Shown: piece after piece, positions 32,509 through 45,809 of the stretch
Layout of the letters: each line of letters starts with the position of its first letter
Numbering within the stretch: position 1 is the first letter of the stretch
From: Larix kaempferi
Lineage: Eukaryota > Streptophyta > Pinopsida > Pinales > Pinaceae
Direction of reading: 5' to 3'
Assembly (NCBI GenBank): GCA_027924585.1
Contig: BSBM01000370.1
Coordinates: 24,175,501 to 24,239,500, forward strand
Length of the DNA: 64,000 nt
Made by a program: the position numbers and the translations under genes
Notes under the pieces: generated by a model
What the model saw: the letters and a program-made list of their open reading frames with translations, nothing else
Told to the model about the DNA's origin: nothing
Database searches by the model: none

Positions 32509-35500
32509 TACTCGTGTACCCCAGAGGTATGAAGTATTTTGGTTATATGATTTCCGCATTGTCAATACCTTGGTCATCTTCTTTACTACACTTGGGTATG
32601 TGTGACGTATGGGTAGGATCTTGAATAATACAAGTCCACCACGCTTGTTTTTATAAGAATGGGGATCCATTCTTCATTAAATGGCGTAAAAGTCCCTACC
32701 ACATGTATCATTCTAAAATTGGCATATAGGCATTGTTTACCCTCCGTTTATAATCCATTTACCATTATTCATGTTGATAACCATAGGGCCCTAGTTCCCA
32801 TTTTTGACGTGCCATCAACGCCATAATTGGGAATAGCACGTTCCCCCATGGGTGTGCGCACCTTTTCCATCCCAGTCATCAATTGACACCCATGATGTCG
32901 ACCCCCCACAAGTCCAAGGAATCTAACCCAACTTGAAAATACCCTCCCTCAGAATATCATTTTACAATTGTGCATTTACTCCACCAAGTAGACCTCAGCA
33001 CATGTTACGAGAATGATTCACAAAGCCCTCTCATGCCTCCATGAGAACTTTACCCTTCGCAGTTCCCCTCATATCATCACCCCCGCAAAGACACCTATGG
33101 GACCCCCACCCTCGGAAGTAACCAATCCTATTCAATTACCCCGCAATTATACATTGCATGGCATCGTTTCATGGGGAACCCGTCTTTGGGTATGCAAGTT
33201 AGGCCTCACTTCATCATTGGAAAGTGTCCCCTGATCCACTCAAAACCGTGGGGACTCCGCCCATCATCAAATTGGTCCCCTAACACACCCAAAACTGGGG
33301 GGACCCCACCAATATTCTTTATGTACAAACAAGTTCCCTCGTCACCTCACATTGCAAGAACACCATATTATTTTGGCATCAACCCATGGTCGCATTTGAT
33401 CGATGTAGTTGAGTATCCATATGTCCAACAATATTTTTTTCCAGTTACCATCACTCATCGTTTTGCGTCTCCACCAAAACCCTTTCACTTGTAGTTTGTC
33501 TCCGTCTGTTTCTACCTGCTCCGTCCCAAAAGGAAAGTTGTCATCCCCACTCCCCATGTTTACATCGATCAAAGGAATTTATGATCCCCACACTTATCAA
33601 CCAGTCTTGTGGTAGGTCTGTCCGTCCACCAATTGGTTACAATATGATCTCGGTTCTCAGGATAAGACTCTTGTCTTATCATGTACTTTGATTCTCATCG
33701 ACATCAAAACACTACATTATGAGAGTTGCAGTAGTTGCACTTGTACCTTGGGATCCGTTTCAGTCAATATAAGGGATCACCTTGAACTTAGTAGGGAGAG
33801 TCATTAGTGATCTCTAAATAAGTGGTTTCCCCTATGCTCGACATCAACACATCATCGCATTAGGGGGCAACGTACTTTTGAAGGTAGAAATGTTCACATT
33901 TGGAAATCATGGTAGCATCCTATTTGGTATAGCGAGGCTCTTAGGCAAATTCACTTACCAGTTTGGTCCCCCACCCCTGTGGACTTATCATGGTCACTAG
34001 TAGTTCTGCTTCTTCAAGCACTCCACAGTAGTTCCTGGGTCACTTACTCAAGCATGGATTGAAGTTGCCTTCATCCATGTCCCAACAACATAGTAGAGTT
34101 TCCTCCTTGGTCCTCTCTCATTGTAATCACTTTAACAGCATTTCATGAGCATGGGTATGCCCTCCTCGTTTGTATAAAAGCTATTCTTTACTATAGGTCC
34201 AATGGACGTCACCAACAATCTTCCCCCATGGGGTAACCCTATTTTTCCACATATGCTTCATCCTACTGAACAAGAGAGAAACAACATAAAACATTATGCA
34301 TTATCGGCTCTACAGTACCCTTTGAACCTCATTCATCAGGAGGCATTTCTTAATTCCTAAAAGTCACACACATGCGATATTTCGGTAATTCATCCAGTAA
34401 GGCATCATCAACATAAAGAATGCATCTCACCACATGAATCCTCAACAAATCCAAAAAAAAACATGATTCCATAAGTGCCAAAATAGTAGTCAAAAGAAAG
34501 GGTAGCACATGTAATACACTGTTAACCCGCACTATAGCGCAGGTTACCTAACAATGCCTGAGATACATCCGTGTGGATTTTCCTTCGATAGTCGCACTAC
34601 TGTCAAAACAGTGGGACCATTAACTCCCGTTGGCACATTGAAGGCTCAATCCTTTCCAAAGATCTGAATTCGGCTCCTCACACACTTGGTGGCATTAATT
34701 AGCCCCCCTTGTGTACCTTGGAACTAGCTCATGGAGAAGATGAGTTCACATTTGGATCTAGTTGTTTGTTGGGCACCTCTTAGCCTGTTAAAGGAAGCCA
34801 TTGGCATGCATTTGGTAGAGAAAAATCAAGAGCAAGGTTATGTTGCTGGATTTGAGTTGGAGCTTCCTCATATCCCACCACTTCCTATCATTGTGAGCAT
34901 TCCCAAGCTCCCTTGTCACCTTCCTTCAAGGAACAAGAGTTTATATCCTTTGTTATATCATCTACTTAGCATTTAGTTTGGACAAGAAAGGCCTCCTTGA
35001 GGGATATTGTTGGATTCCCTTGAATCCCACACCTGCTAGGTGTTGTACAGCTATACCATTGGGAAATACAAAAGTGGTTTAGCATATATTGGATTGTTAT
35101 TAGAGTTTTCATTCTCCCCCCATCTATTTTATTTTCCTTTTTATCAATATTTCTTTGTTTGCATGTGAATTATGCTAACAATCTATTGCAAGATCACTTG
35201 GAGGAATACCAACCAATAAACACAGGGGATCCAAGGACTGATGCCTTGCTACAACCTACAAGGATTAGCCCCTTACCAAGTGGAAGAGTGCACTTGACCA
35301 ATTTTTTTCACAACAATTTTCATTATCGCCCTAGCAAATCGACCCTAACATCCATATCCACATAGGTTTCCATGCCCATAAGTTGCACAAGCCACTACGA
35401 TCAACTCTTGCATGGGGGAAGGCAAATGTCCCGAGGCTAGGAAGGTGGTGGGAATAGGAAATTGGATCAATACAACGAAGGAAAAGGGGGAAATGGGGAA

Positions 35501-36339
35501 ATGGAGGAGAGGAGGTGAACTATGGTACTAAACAATCGAAATATTGGGCTAGATATTGGTTTCATGATTTGTTTTTAGAGTTTCAGGCACAGAGGGACAA
35601 GAGAATATGGGGCTAGGGAACCTACGGTTTCTTGGAGATAGGGATTTGGATAGGCCCTTCCTAGTTGGTTAGGAGGTAATTCCAATTTGGGTAAACTATG
35701 GAGGAGGACTCAATAGGATTATTGATTCAGACGTATTTTTGAGATAATCTACTACTTCGTACTTGTTCAATTTAGTTATAATTTTCTTTGCAGAAGTATC
35801 TAGATTATGTTGTGAAGTGAAAAAATACGAAATAAATTGATTTAAGGTGAATCATTAGAATTTATGCTTAAATAAATTGTTTATGATGTAATCAAAACTA
35901 TTACATAGATTTATGCATAAGGAAAAACATAATACAATAGAATTAAATTTTAATAACACCCACATGACCCAGTAGGGGTCTTGCATCGTTGCCTGAAAAA
36001 GAAAATCAAGGATCAAAATAAATGGTGACTATATTGGGGATGGAAGTTCCTAGTTACATTTCACTTTTATATTATTGTTTTGTTTATTTATGATCACCCT
36101 CCCAGGCAATCTCAAAGAATCTGAGGTGAACCCTTCAGTTTGAGCCTATTACTAAGATCAAATAAATAACACACATCTTAGAGAATTTTGAAATCCTTGT
36201 GACCACTTCTATTTTAAATACTTAATCATAGAAACCTTAGAACTAGTGCTAACTCTATAGTACTCACAAATTCTACCTCATGTATTAATGCTACCTCCAA
36301 GTCTACTAGTCCCTAATCTTCAAATCCTAATTATATTGG
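32509..36339. other. long interval without recognisable genes
   Basis: Moderately AT-rich, with only short frames lacking known domains. The first part may contain the 3' end or LTR of the gypsy relic, but I could not mark an LTR edge. Near 35009 a GAGGGATAT|TGTTGG junction resembles the start of a copia 3' LTR. No partner was found, so it is only noted. Confidence 0.35.
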
Positions 36340-36839
36340 TAGCACAAGCAGCCAATATATACACTTGTTTTGCTCTTTGCACACAACTTACTTCCCAACC
36401 TAGCTTGGAAAGCATGAGTTGGAAAAAATATCCATATGCAAATAAGGAAGATCATTGCTAATTTTTTATACTATTACAGCATTATATTCCATTATACCAT
36501 AAGCCCTTATTGGGAATCTTTGATTGGTGCAGTTGTTGTTGTGGGTTCTGGGTTGGAAGCTACTATATATGTGAGACTTGGGACATATTCTTGTTAAAAT
36601 TTGTTAAAGAAGTCAATCTTCTACTTGCTAAGTATCATTCATCATGGGGAGAAACATGTTGCGCCACCATGAATGATGGATGCATAGATAAAATAAATAT
36701 AACCTTAATAAATTTCCTTGTATCTTGTCCAAAGGGCACAATGTTTCTGAAAGCAATGGATGCCTCAAATAAAACCCCTAAAACCCTAAACTTCATTCTT
36801 TTATTCCATGGTGAATATAAGAAACAAATAGACTAAAAG
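36340..36839 (+). pseudogene. hAT-type transposase fragment (DUF659), copy A
   Basis: The frame at 36510-36836 contains the pattern C-A-T-M-N-D-G followed by FLVSCPKGTMFLKAMDAS, which is the DUF659 region of plant hAT-related proteins. The non-coding-looking sequence before it (from about 36340) matches that before copy B (about 38140), so one parental sequence underlies both. The coding similarity ends near 36839 at a stop. No terminal inverted repeats were recognised. Confidence 0.65.
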
Positions 36840-38139
36840 CAGGAATCATGGATGCATCTTAGGCATCCACCAACAAATTTGGGGCAACATAACAATGCCA
36901 TATCAAAAGGTTTTACTTAAGAGGCTTCATATCAGCCATTGTTTGAACATAACTTTGAGCCTAAAAGGTACCTTTACACATTTTTTACACTTTCTTTGTT
37001 GTTGTTAGTTTGTATCGAAATCTTCATAAATAGGTTTGAATGTCATTGTCCTCTCTTTTCCAAAAAAAAATGCAAAAAGAGAAAAAACTTCTCGTTTTGG
37101 CCCAAGAAAGAGCTTTGATACTACTTGTAATGATCCTTAACCAAAAAATTTGAATCACTAATTATATCAAACCCTTAAAATTCATAAATAACCAAAATTC
37201 ATCCACAACAAGAATAGCACCAAGATATAAAAAAACTAAGGTAGGGTAACACTATCAAATACTCCTTATGGAAGGAATCACTCCACAAGCCATGCTTACT
37301 ACAATACAATACATCCCATGTCCAACATATCCAATACAATGACACTCATGTATATTTATACTTTCTCATGAGCATTCCTAGGGATCTATATCAACTATCT
37401 CTTATTGTTATATTATTTCCTCTAACTAACTTGTAGGCCTATTTGTTACCCACCCTCTACCAAATGCACCTACTCCATGATTATGGCCACATAATTACAT
37501 ACATTGTCCCATTAGGTACCTCCAATAACAATTGCTTTTAAAGTTTTTAATATTTTGATGGGGGGATTTTGTAATTGATTTTTCAAGGGTTTTCAAGGTT
37601 TTTAGCATGATTTTGTCAACTATCTCATACCATAACAAGCATTAATCGAAGAAAACAACAACAAACCCCTCCTCGTGAAATTCTTGTACAATGGAAAAAC
37701 ATTATCCTAAAATAGAAACAATGCCAAGGAAGAAGGGCTTTGCTTGGATTTACTATGAAAATATTTTGAGATCAACTAAGATTAGATGTAAATTTTTCCA
37801 CAATCCTTGTAGTGACAACAATCATATATATTCAAATACCACCTTGCCCAAACTCTCAACCATGACATTGGTCCTTATCCCAATGTTGACCAATATGTTA
37901 AACACCAAGACAACTTGGTGATTGAAACCCTTAATGAGGTTAAAAACATGAGACAAAGTATAAATAGATAATGGAAACAACCAAAGTTGGTCAAACTTAT
38001 TCTAATACCCCCATTTGTTGAATCCACAAAGCCAAGCCAGAGTTTTTCAACCATCTCTCAATCTCAAAATCAAAGCCAAATCGCCTCCCCCTCTCATTCT
38101 TACAAATCATAACCATGGGGGTGGAAATATACACACCTT
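36840..38139. other. interval with possible minus-strand LTR edge
   Basis: On the minus strand 37112-37123 reads TAGTATCAAAGC, two mismatches from the initiator-Met primer site. It is followed on the plus strand by TGTAATGATCC at 37126, which would be the inner edge of an LTR lying to the right. No matching second LTR or pol was found, so this may be an old truncated element. No other gene is seen. Confidence 0.3.
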
Positions 38140-39798
38140 TTTTTTCTCCTCACACAATACAATTCTCAGCGAGCTTAGAAAGCATAGGTCAGGGAAAAAA
38201 AATCCATATGCAAGAAAGGAAGATTGTTGCTAATCTAAGGTAGTATTTCAATGTCCCCTTCAACAATATCAAAATCCCTTACTCACAATATATTATTGAT
38301 GCAATGGTTGTTGTGGGTTCAACGTTCAAAGCTCCTACATTTGAGAGCCTCGGAACATATTTGTTGTTATAAAATATTGATGATGTCAACCTTCTACTTC
38401 CTAATTATTGTTCATCAAGGGGAGAAACAAGTTGCACCATCTTGAGTGATGGATGGAAAAATAAACGTAACAGAACCTTAATCATTTATGTGTTATTTGT
38501 CCAAATGGCATAATGTTTCTCAAATAACTGGATGCCTCAAACAAAATCAAAAGTGCCCAAATGTTTTGACATGATGGAGGAACTTATTTAGTAGGTGGGA
38601 GGACATGTTATATAGATTGTTTTTTATAAGGAAACAAATTATATTTGTGCTAGACTGGGCTTTGTATGGTCAAGCATCCCTCCATATTCTAGTCATATCA
38701 TATCATACAATGCATAGATTTGATGCTCGAGGACATTGGTAATATTAATTAGATACAAGAGGTTGTGGATAAGGTAAAATTTATAACCAAAAACCTTTAA
38801 AATAACACAAATGTTATTGGAATCGTGAGATCATATGTCGAAGGCATGGAGCTTGTGGGATCCGAGTGAATGGCATTTAAACACGACTTAACTATTGAAG
38901 GCATTGAACTCAATGCTCTTTTGTTTTATTATGGTTTTGGGAATGATGTTAAAGAGGCTATTGTTATAACAAAATCAAATCACTTGTCAAACTAATTCGG
39001 TACTTCAACTTTTCAAAGTTCATTTTATATTAAAATTTTGTTTATTTTGAAATTCTTAATATAGAATTTATAGTGATTTTAATTCCAAATTAAAATGTTT
39101 GAACTTTTGGGGTGGTTGATGGTGATAAACCCGCTATTGGTTACATTTATGAGGAAATGGATCATTGACAAAGAAGCCATCGAAATAATATGGGGATAAT
39201 GAGGTTAAATATAGGTCTATTTGGAAAACTATTGGCAAGCATTGGAATAGATAGTCGTATTTCACTTATGTGTTGAACACTTTATAAACCCAACATAATT
39301 TTATGATGAGGAGAGATTTCATGAGGATGGGTAGGTCATTAGAATCCTTTTGATGTGCATTTAGAGGCACTATCCTACTAAAGGAACCCAAAGCCACATC
39401 CTTGGTCAACTGCAGATATATATGGCCCCGCCAAAATTGGTTGTATATTCTAGTGTTATTTGTGAAAGGAAGAACATGTTGCAAGTCCGCTTGACCAATT
39501 CATTAAATTTTATTTCTTTTGTTTTTTTCATTAAATATTATTACCTTATCACAGTCTCGACTCTTGAACCCTTTTACATTTCTAGGTATTTGGTGGAAAA
39601 ATCTTGGTAGTGATATGTTGAAAATTAAGAGAATTGTCATTCAAATCTTAAGTTGGACTTATAGTGCTCCCTCTTTAAAGCACAATCGTAGCATGTTTGA
39701 GAAAATTCATTCCAAAAAACTACAAAGTAATAAAATGACTTTTTCATTACAATTTTCAAATTTGCAACATGGAAATACCAAGTGAGGGTTTCAGTTTA
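38140..39798 (+). pseudogene. hAT-type transposase pseudogene (DUF659), copy B, left part
   Basis: Several conserved hAT pieces appear in order. There is an upstream basic stretch with GKKNPYARKEDCC near 38198, the DUF659 region near 38410-38560 and CIDLMLEDIGNIN near 38710. A VVDGDKPAIGYIYEEMD piece follows near 39115. The start of the dimerisation region follows near 39655-39760 (a SMFEKIHSKK-type motif, where intact proteins have a WSxFxxIHxKK pattern). Stops and phase changes break it throughout. It is cut at 39798 by the chromovirus insertion; the C-terminal piece resumes at 53858. Confidence 0.7.
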
Positions 39799-39803
39799 TT
39801 TAA
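39799..39803. repeat. target site duplication TTTAA, left copy
   Basis: TTTAA precedes the LTR at 39804 and recurs at 53858-53862 after the LTR end at 53857. Confidence 0.85.
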
Positions 39804-40143
39804 TGTTAGGAACCCGTGTCAACCCTTCTCTTTACATTGTTAGTATATTGTTGTTGGATGCATATGATGTGTAAGTCGTCCCGTATTATTATATGTTCCA
39901 TGGTTTTGATCGATAGTTTGTATTAGCCCATAGTATTATATGTTCCATGGTATTGATCCATAGTATTGGTGCATTGACTTAGTATATAAGTATGTGTTGA
40001 GGTCGATGAAGGCATCCACGAGTTATTTGTATTAATATTGCTCAAAGGAGGTTTCCCCCTCGAAGTGGCATGCGATCAATAAAAATGTTATGTGTTCTGA
40101 TATATCGTGCATTGCATCAATTAATTGTTGCAGGTTCCTCACA
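39804..40143 (+). repeat. Reina-like element 5' LTR
   Basis: Starts TGTTAGGAACC and ends GGTTCCTCACA, near-perfect inverted ends. It contains two copies of an approximately 50-bp unit around the motif ATATGTTCCATGGT, a TATA box TATATAAG at 39983-39990 and AATAAA near 40078. Confidence 0.9.
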
Positions 40144-40145
40144 TC

Positions 40146-40157
40146 TGGTATCATAGC
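40146..40157 (+). promoter_or_regulatory. primer binding site, initiator tRNA-Met type
   Basis: TGGTATCATAGC, one base from the standard TGGTATCAGAGC, two bases after the LTR. The leader continues to 40312, where the nested element is inserted. Confidence 0.8.
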
Positions 40158-40307
40158 ACTTTCTTGGGCTCGTTTGGTGGAATTTCTGCAAAAAAAAATC
40201 ACATATGTATTTGTTCCTATCAATTGTAGGTTCGGATCCGGGAATAATCCCTATCCGCTTAAATGTGGGAAGTACTTGGGCATAAGCCCTAAAACTCATT
40301 GTGAGGA

Positions 40308-40312
40308 GTACC
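40308..40312. repeat. target site duplication GTACC, left copy
   Basis: GTACC before 40313 and again at 48401-48405. It proves that the minus-strand element integrated into the leader of the Reina-like element. Confidence 0.9.
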
Positions 40313-40758
40313 TGTCACGTCCCCACCGACCTACTTGGCCGCTAGAGACCATGATCCATTTATTTTTCTCCCAAAACATCAACTGAGTGCCCATACACAC
40401 AGTCGGGAGAGCTCAAGTCCGCAATCCTAGTCAGACATGTGGCAATATGGGAAACCAATCCCAACCCCCTCACCTCTCCCTAGTGGATACACATGGCCCC
40501 TTCTCATTTGTTGCCTCCTTAGCCAGCTTCTTGGTTATTTTATTCATTCAGTAATAATTACATCATTTACATTCCTTCATGGCTTAATCATCCCATGAAT
40601 AATCAAACTGTCCAAATACTTGCCTAAACAAATAACCTTAAACATCCACTAGTGGGGCCTTGGCATTGACCTCCACACTAGGGAAAATACACACACTGTA
40701 CATACACAGTATTTACATCAAATCCAAATACATATCAAGGGAAAAATGGGGTATTACA
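40313..40758 (-). repeat. nested chromovirus 3' LTR, internally deleted
   Basis: 446 bp, TGTCACG... to ...GTATTACA on the plus strand. Its left part matches 45693-45815 and its right part matches about 48070-48400. The middle, about 2.26 kb, is missing. Confidence 0.85.
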
Positions 40759-43700
40759 ACTCCCTCTCCCTTAAAATAACACCGTCCTCGGTGTTCTCAA
40801 AACTGAACAAAAATGGGAATGCCTCTTTCATGGCATCCTCCAGCTCCCATGTGGCCTCTTCTGGGCTAAGGTGCCTCCACTGCACCTTTACCTGCCCTAT
40901 GGCCCGGTTTCGCAGCAAGGTAACCTTCCTGTCGAGGATGCATGTAGGCTCTACCTGGAACTCTCCCTTTGGTTCCACCTGTATCATATGCCAATTAATG
41001 ATATGATTAGGATCATGTAAATATTTCTTAAACAAAGATACATGGAAAACATTATGAGCTTTCATGTTAGCAGGAAATGCAATTCTATATGCAACTTGCC
41101 CTATCCTATCAAGGAATTCAAATGGCCCACAATATCTTGGTGCCAACTTGGCACAACTTCCCAATTTCATGGAAATCTTCTGGGGTCTCACTCTCAAGTA
41201 GACATGATCCCCAATCTGAAATTCCTTATGCACTCTTTTCATATCTGCATAACTCTTCTGCCTGTCCTGTGCTGCCTTCAAATTCTGCCTGATCTTAACA
41301 AATTTTTGTTCCATCTCCTCAATCATTTCTGGTCCAAGCACTACTCTATTCATTGGGTTGTCTCAACTCACTAGAGTTCTGCATCATTTTCCATACAACA
41401 ATTCAAAAGGACTCATCTTCAATGATGCTTGATGCCCATTGTTGTAAGCAAATTCCACTAAGTGTAAATAATCTTCCCACTTAGATGGCTTATCCATCAC
41501 ATACATCCTTAACATATCTTCAAGGATCTGATTCAATCTCTTAGTCTGTCCATTTGTTTGAGGATGATAGGCTGTACTAAACTTCAACTGAGTTCCCCAC
41601 TCTTGGAACAATTATTTCCAAAAATTGGATGTGAACTTTGTGTCACGATCTGAAACTATTGCCTTGGGAAATCCATGCAGTCTAACTACCTCCCTCATGA
41701 AGATATCTGCAATGTCATTAGCCTTATGAGTAGACTTGACTGGAATAAATTGAGCTACCTTTGATAGCTTGTCCACCACAACCATGATTGAATCATGCTT
41801 CTTCACTGTCATAGGCAGACCTATTATAAAATCCATAAAAATCACTTCCCACTTCCATTCCGGAATGGGTAAGGGATGCAACAATCTTGTTGGATGTTGG
41901 TGCTCTACCTTGACCTGTTGACACTTCTGACACCTAGAAATGTACTCAGCTATGTCCTTCTTCATACCATTCCAAAAGTATTGCTTTCTTGCTGCTGTTA
42001 TAGTCTTCTCATATCTTGGGTGTCCAGAATATGGCATCTGATGTATCTCATCCATCACCAACTTCTTCAAATCTGCACTGTTTGGAATGTAAAGTCTAGT
42101 GTTCTAATAGATGAGAACATCATCCTTACCCAGCTGATATCTTACATACTTCTCCTCTATAACATTCTGCTGCAATCTCTCTTTAATCTGGAGATAGACT
42201 TCATCACTATCTTGAGCCTCTAAAATTCTTGCCTTCAAATCTGATTCACATCTACTTATTGCTGCAATATGGAATCTCCTGCTGAGTGCATCAACAACCT
42301 TATTCTCTTTACCTTTGACATGCTTAATCTCCAAATCAAACTCACAAAGAAACTCCATCCATCTAGTTTTCCTTGCATTCATATTTGGTTGGTCAAACAA
42401 GTACTTTAAACTCATATGATTAATTCTGAGCTCAAATCTCCTTCCCAAAAGATAATGTCTCCATCTCTTGAGAGCATGAATTATGGTTGCTAGCTCTAAG
42501 TCATGGGTGGCATAGTTCTTTTCATGCTCTTTCAGCTTCCTTGACTCATAAAAAATTACAGAACCCTCTTGCATTAGCAGTCCACCGAGTCCTTCAATGC
42601 AAGCATCAGTGCATACCACAAAATATTTACTTGGATCTGCAATCTTCAACACAGGTGCACTAGTAAGCAATTCCTTCAACTACTGGAAACTTCTTTCACA
42701 CCTTTCATACCATACAAACTTGATATTCTTCTTTTGCAATGAAGTAATTGGATGGGCTATCCTGTAGAATCCTTCAATGAACCTCCTGTAATAACCAGCA
42801 AGGCCCATAAAAGATCTAATATCTGTTGCATTCCTTGGAGTGGACCAATCCATGATGGCCTCAATCTTCTCTGGAACTACTACAATGCCTTCTGTTGATA
42901 TAATATGACCCAAATACTGCACCTTTTCTTGATAGAAGTTGCATTTACTCATCTTAGCATATAGTTGGTGTTCTCTAAGGACTTGCAATACCATTCTCAA
43001 ATGCTCATCATGTTCTTCTTCATTCTTGGAATACACAAGAATGTCATCCAAGAACACAATTACAAACCTGTCCAAGTACTTGCTGAAGACACTGTTCATG
43101 AGACTCATCAATGTGGCAGGTGCTTTGGTAAGACCAAATGGCACTACTGTGAATTCATAATGACCATACCTAGTCCTGAAGGCTGTCTTATGAATGTATT
43201 CTTCCTTTATCCTCACTTGATGATACCCAGACCTCAATTCAATCTTTGAAAACACTCTAGCTTCCTTCATTTGATCAAACAAGTCATCAATCATTGGTAA
43301 GAGATACTTGTTCTTAACTGTCACCTTATTGAGCTTCCTGTAAACAATACATAGCCTCAATGTTCCATCCTTCTTCTTAACAAACAACACTGGTGCACCC
43401 GATGGAGATACACTCGACCTAATATATTCATTATCCATTAATTCCTGCAACTACATCTTCAACACTACCAATTCTGGTGTGCTCATTCTATAAGGAGCTT
43501 TGGAGATGGGTGCTGCTCCTGGGACAAGATTAATGGAAAAGTCAATATCTCTCTTCGGTGGAAATCCTAGAACCTCATCTGGAAACACATCTTGGAACTC
43601 CTACAATATCTGGAAGTCTTATATCCTGGGTCCATTATCTTCTGCTGAGTCGGATATATGCACAGCATATAACTAACAACTCTTTTTATAAAACTTCCTT

Positions 43701-45459
43701 AATTGTAGAGCTGAAATATTCCTTACTGAAACATGCTTTGGAATCCCTTTAACCAACCTTGGTTGGCCTTCATCATCAAGGAATTCCAATGCTTTCTCAT
43801 AGAAGTCCACCTTAGCTCTGTGCCTTTCCAGCCAATCATGCCAATTAGAGCATCATATGATCCCAATGGCAAGATGTTTAATTCAGCATGTGTGAGGAGT
43901 CCATTCAATTATATAGGGCACTCTTTCACTACTTCACTTACCTTTCTCTTGGTACCGGTGGCTAATTGAACTAGCCAAGCCTTCTCATGTCTTATCTTAC
44001 CGAGAGAACAACTTCCAACTATCTTAGGAGATACATAACTATGAGTAGACCCTAGGTCAATCAAAACAGAAATATATTGCTCAGCAATCTTATCTGCAAC
44101 CTCCACCACTATTGATTGATGGTCTGCTTGATGATCATCCAGTGCTGCATAAATTCTAGGTGCTGCTCTTGCCATATCCCCTACTGTAGTTGCTCCATTA
44201 ACATTGTGCAAGCTCTTGGGGTTCTTCTTTGGAATTGGGCAATCTCTGAGCATGTGGTTCTCCCCACAACCCCAACACTGAAGTGGCCCTTTTAACGCTC
44301 TATCAACTGGCTTGAATTCTCTTCTTGCTTGCTAGCCTTGTGGAAATCTCCTAGGTTGATTCCTAAATGGTGGTTTAGACTCACCTTTCCTCTGATCGAA
44401 CCTTCCCTTGGGTTTACCTTTCCATGCTGGTTTTGCTTCTGCTTTACCTTTATTCTACTCATAGCAATGCTCTTCCATCCTGATGGCTTTATCCAAGCTT
44501 GGTGGATTTACAAACTCTATCCTATCTCTGTAGCTATGTGGTAGGCTACCAAGGAAGCATTCAATCTTCACTCTTTCATCCTCGATGTAGTCCACATACC
44601 TCAGCAACTCCATAAACTTATGAACATGCTCATCCATAGTGTTCTGTCCTAGTATGAGTTCATTGAACTCTTTCCTTTTTCTATCACAGTACCTAGCTGA
44701 TAGGTACTTCTCCTGAAAGTATCTTTGGAATCTACCCCAGCTGACTCTTCTCTCACCGATTCCTTTCACTTGCATGAGGTGATCCCACCAAATAGAAGCT
44801 CTTCCACTAAGGTTGTAGATAGAAACCTTATCCTTTTCATTCTCTGAGTAGTCATGCATTCTGAAGTACTTCTTTATCCCAAGAAGCCATGCCTCTGCTT
44901 CTTGACCTTCTTTACTTTCACCATCAAAAGTGGGAGGCCTTGCCTTCTTAAATTCACCCTGTGGGATACCTCTGTGCTTCTTCCTGCCCTTACTCTTACT
45001 AGCAGTGCGTCTTAGGCTCCCTTGAGAACCCTCAGAATCAGCTAACTTGCTAGAAGAAAACTTAGGAGAAGGTGTTATGTGCCTTCTTCCCACCGAACCT
45101 CTTCTAGGGCTTGAAGCTCTTCTCATGGAACGGCCCCTAGACTGACTTTCTGCATTCCTTTCCTCTCGGCCTTCATGGCTCGGGTTAGAACCACCATTAA
45201 TCCTTTGTTGCAAGTTGGTCAGGCTCTGGAAAATGGTTGCATTGAGATGATGTTGCTCTTCCCGTGCTTTCATCATTCGCTCATTAAAGCTAACCATAGT
45301 CTCAACCAAGTTTGGGGGCATCACTTGCTCCCTTCTTCCATCAGACTTGGCTTTTGTATGTGGTTCATGCACATTCTCACCCAATACATCATCTTCTAGC
45401 CCAAACGGGTTCTGCGCATCATTCAAAGTAACTATTCTATGCGTTGCACTGTGATGCAA
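40754..45459 (-). pseudogene. nested chromovirus gag-pol, disrupted by point stops
   Basis: Read on the minus strand, gag is at 45459-44455, with Arg/Ser-rich and capsid-like parts and then a CWGCGENHMLRDC knuckle near 44253. The protease motif LIDLGSTHSY is near 44065. RT is at 43450-42680 with intact FLDD near 43045, and RNase H at 42679-42104. Integrase is at 42070-41384, with an HHCC-type region and SDRDTKF. An integrase C-terminal domain and chromodomain-like tail (VQWRHLSPEEATWE) run to 40754. Single stops separate these blocks, several explained by C to T or G to A changes. The third catalytic residue of integrase is Lys (QTNGQTKRL, codon 41540-41542) where Glu is expected. No in-frame ATG is obvious at the gag start. 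The final TAA lies within the LTR. Confidence 0.85.
40759..40770 (-). promoter_or_regulatory. polypurine tract of nested chromovirus
   Basis: On the minus strand AGGGAGAGGGAG lies directly before the LTR's TGTAATACC. It also encodes the last residues of the pol frame. Confidence 0.8.
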
Positions 45460-45674
45460 TTCGTCTTACAGCTGCTGCTATCTCTGTGCATATCAGATAC
45501 ATTCTATTAGACATCACAAGCATGCAAATAAGCTCCATCATACCCATTCAAACCATGAATTATTCATTTGAACAATTAATCAATCAAATAAGTTCATTAA
45601 AACCATGCCATGGGCACATTTCTCGACCAAAATCCATACACGGTCCGGCCCAAACAGCTCCCAGTGCTGCAACT

Positions 45675-45689
45675 GAAGCTCTGATACCA
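45675..45689 (-). promoter_or_regulatory. primer binding site of nested chromovirus, initiator tRNA-Met
   Basis: On the minus strand this reads TGGTATCAGAGCTTC, a full match to the usual site, three bases inside the 5' LTR end. Confidence 0.85.
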
Positions 45690-45809
45690 CTCGGTCACTT
45701 CCCCACTGACCTACCTGGCTGCTGGAAACCATGATCCATTTTTTTTTCTCCCAAAACATCGACTGAGTGCCCATACACACAGTCGGGAGAGCTCGAGTCC
45801 ACAATCCGC

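Noticed and set aside
34991-35160. Copia-type LTR start at GAGGGATAT|TGTTGG
   Set aside because: No second LTR, primer site or convincing pol upstream; kept only as a note in the interval entry.
36770-36795. Telomere-like AAACCCCTAAAACCCTAAAC
   Set aside because: Only about two imperfect units, inside the end of a hAT fragment; too short for an interstitial telomere tract.
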